Source: Bacteroidia bacterium
Lineage (GTDB): Bacteria; Bacteroidota; Bacteroidia; Chitinophagales; Saprospiraceae
Assembly: GCA_030431945.1 (NCBI GenBank)
Contig: JAUIIF010000235.1
Span: forward strand, 1 to 6,981
Direction of reading: 5' to 3'
DNA: 6,981 nucleotides
Of this stretch, positions 6,151-6,981 are shown one piece after another (within the stretch, counting starts at the first letter, position 1; every line of letters starts with the position of its first letter). The translations under genes and the position numbers were made by a program. Below the pieces are notes generated by a model. The model ran no database searches and was not told the origin of the DNA. It was given only the letters and a program-made list of their open reading frames with translations.

Positions 6151-6981
6151 CCTGATCCACTTCCGGCAAAACCGAACATCGTTTTCATTCTTGCCGATGA
6201 CTTCGGCATTATGGACAGTGAGGGCTACGCCCGCCACTTTACGGGAGCCCGTACAGATAGTATGTACTACGAAACGCCGAATTTACTCCGGCTAATGACA
6301 GAAGGTGCTTCGTTCAGTCAGGCCTACGCCACCCAGCTCTGCAGCCCTACCCGGGCGGGCATTTTAAGCGGCAAGTATGCGCCGCGCGTCGGGTTCATGA
6401 CGGCCATGCCCCTGCGGGAAACGTACTATAATCAGGGCCTGCCGGTACCCGCAGGCTATTACGCACACGACGTTCTGGACCATCACGACAACATTCTTAT
6501 TGAGAGGGCCTGGGACAACGCGACCTCCAATGCCGCCCTGCCCACCGGTGCGCCGGAAGATAACGGCCAGGACATCTTCAGCCTGGCTGAAGCCCTGCCG
6601 GACTATGCGGCGGCTTTCATTGGCAAATGGCACATCGGCGGCTTTGGTGCCGCCGGACACCAGCCGGCCGATCATGGCTTCGAGCCGCTCGCCTGGTTTG
6701 ACGGCGGTGGCTCGGCCTACTACAACTGGCGCCAAAGCTGGAACCAACGCAGTAAAGCCCGCTTCCCCAATATGCCGCAGCCCGACTGGGCCATTGGTAA
6801 CGCCGGAGACTCTACCGGACAAGCCTACCTGACGGATGACCTTACCGCCCAGGCACTCGACTATCTGGAGAAACGAGCCGCTACCCCCACGGAACCCTTT
6901 TTCCTCTACCTTTCGCATTTTGCCGTCCATTCCCCCTACCAGGGCGTACCCGCTGAAGTCGCTTATTTCGCCGCTAAGGAT
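6091..6981 (+). CDS. Sulfatase, lipoprotein, intact Cys-type active site (partial, C-terminus outside window)
   Basis: ATG at 6091 opens a frame that continues to the right edge (297 residues). Residues 1-17 form a signal with a probable lipobox LLATC (Cys17), placing the enzyme in the periplasm or at the outer membrane. The mature part begins with KPNIVFILADDFGI (metal ligands Asp36-Asp37). The catalytic signature LCSPTRAGILSG follows, with Cys84 expected to be converted to formylglycine by an FGE or anaerobic maturase. Then come IGKWHIGG (Lys179, His181) and SHFAVHSP (His276, His280). All N-terminal active-site residues of type I sulfatases are present, so sulfate-ester hydrolysis is expected; the substrate cannot be read from sequence. 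The nearby rhamnose genes make a sulfated rhamnose polysaccharide plausible. It follows the regulator by 68 bp on the same strand, behind a strong hairpin, and may have its own promoter. Confidence 0.93.
   Translation, partial: MIKCTLLCSCMFLLATCGRAPDPLPAKPNIVFILADDFGIMDSEGYARHFTGARTDSMYYETPNLLRLMTEGASFSQAYATQLCSPTRAGILSGKYAPRVGFMTAMPLRETYYNQGLPVPAGYYAHDVLDHHDNILIERAWDNATSNAALPTGAPEDNGQDIFSLAEALPDYAAAFIGKWHIGGFGAAGHQPADHGFEPLAWFDGGGSAYYNWRQSWNQRSKARFPNMPQPDWAIGNAGDSTGQAYLTDDLTAQALDYLEKRAATPTEPFFLYLSHFAVHSPYQGVPAEVAYFAAKD

Overview
The window looks like a piece of a chromosome from a GC-rich, marine-type Bacteroidota, possibly a Lewinella or Saprospiraceae relative. That placement is an inference. 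It rests on the fused rhamnulose-1-phosphate aldolase/dehydrogenase, a P. stutzeri-type rhamnose isomerase, a GntR regulator with a LacI-like sensor domain, lipoprotein sulfatases, A-rich rather than Shine-Dalgarno leaders, and GGGTTGC-type heptamer repeats between genes. No marker gene is present to fix the taxonomy.

Layout, left to right. (1) Positions 1-779, minus strand: the N-terminal 259 residues of a sulfatase-family lipoprotein that runs off the left edge. Its catalytic Cys/Ser position is Gly, and the His of the conserved GKWHLG motif is Gln. (2) Positions 780-898: a gap filled mostly by a ten-copy heptamer array. (3) Positions 899-2176, minus: L-rhamnose isomerase with all expected metal ligands. 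(4) Positions 2177-2403: a second heptamer array, then a 93-bp inverted-repeat element, then a weak hairpin. (5) Positions 2404-4512, minus: the bifunctional rhamnulose-1-phosphate aldolase/short-chain dehydrogenase, 702 residues. (6) Positions 4513-4975: a 463-bp divergent control region holding a perfect 15-bp inverted repeat and further copies of a related ACAGTA/CAGGAC motif. (7) Positions 4976-6022, plus: a GntR/LacI-hybrid regulator whose stop codon lies in the loop of a 13-bp stem. (8) Positions 6091-6981, plus: the first 297 residues of a second sulfatase with an intact CSPTR active site, running off the right edge.

How the genes fit together. The isomerase converts L-rhamnose to L-rhamnulose. 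A kinase not seen here would phosphorylate it. The aldolase half then yields DHAP and L-lactaldehyde, and the dehydrogenase half oxidises the aldehyde to lactate. The divergent GntR/LacI protein is the obvious candidate sensor. Sulfatases on both sides suggest the rhamnose comes from a sulfated, rhamnose-rich polysaccharide such as green-algal ulvan. That is an inference, because no lyase, glycoside hydrolase or SusCD pair is visible.

The items most worth a second look are the apparently nucleophile-less sulfatase, the heptamer arrays flanking rhaI, the dispersed palindromic word that recurs at three loci (including across the start of the second sulfatase), and the inverted repeats in the divergent promoter region. 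I did not find a clearly new multi-gene system.
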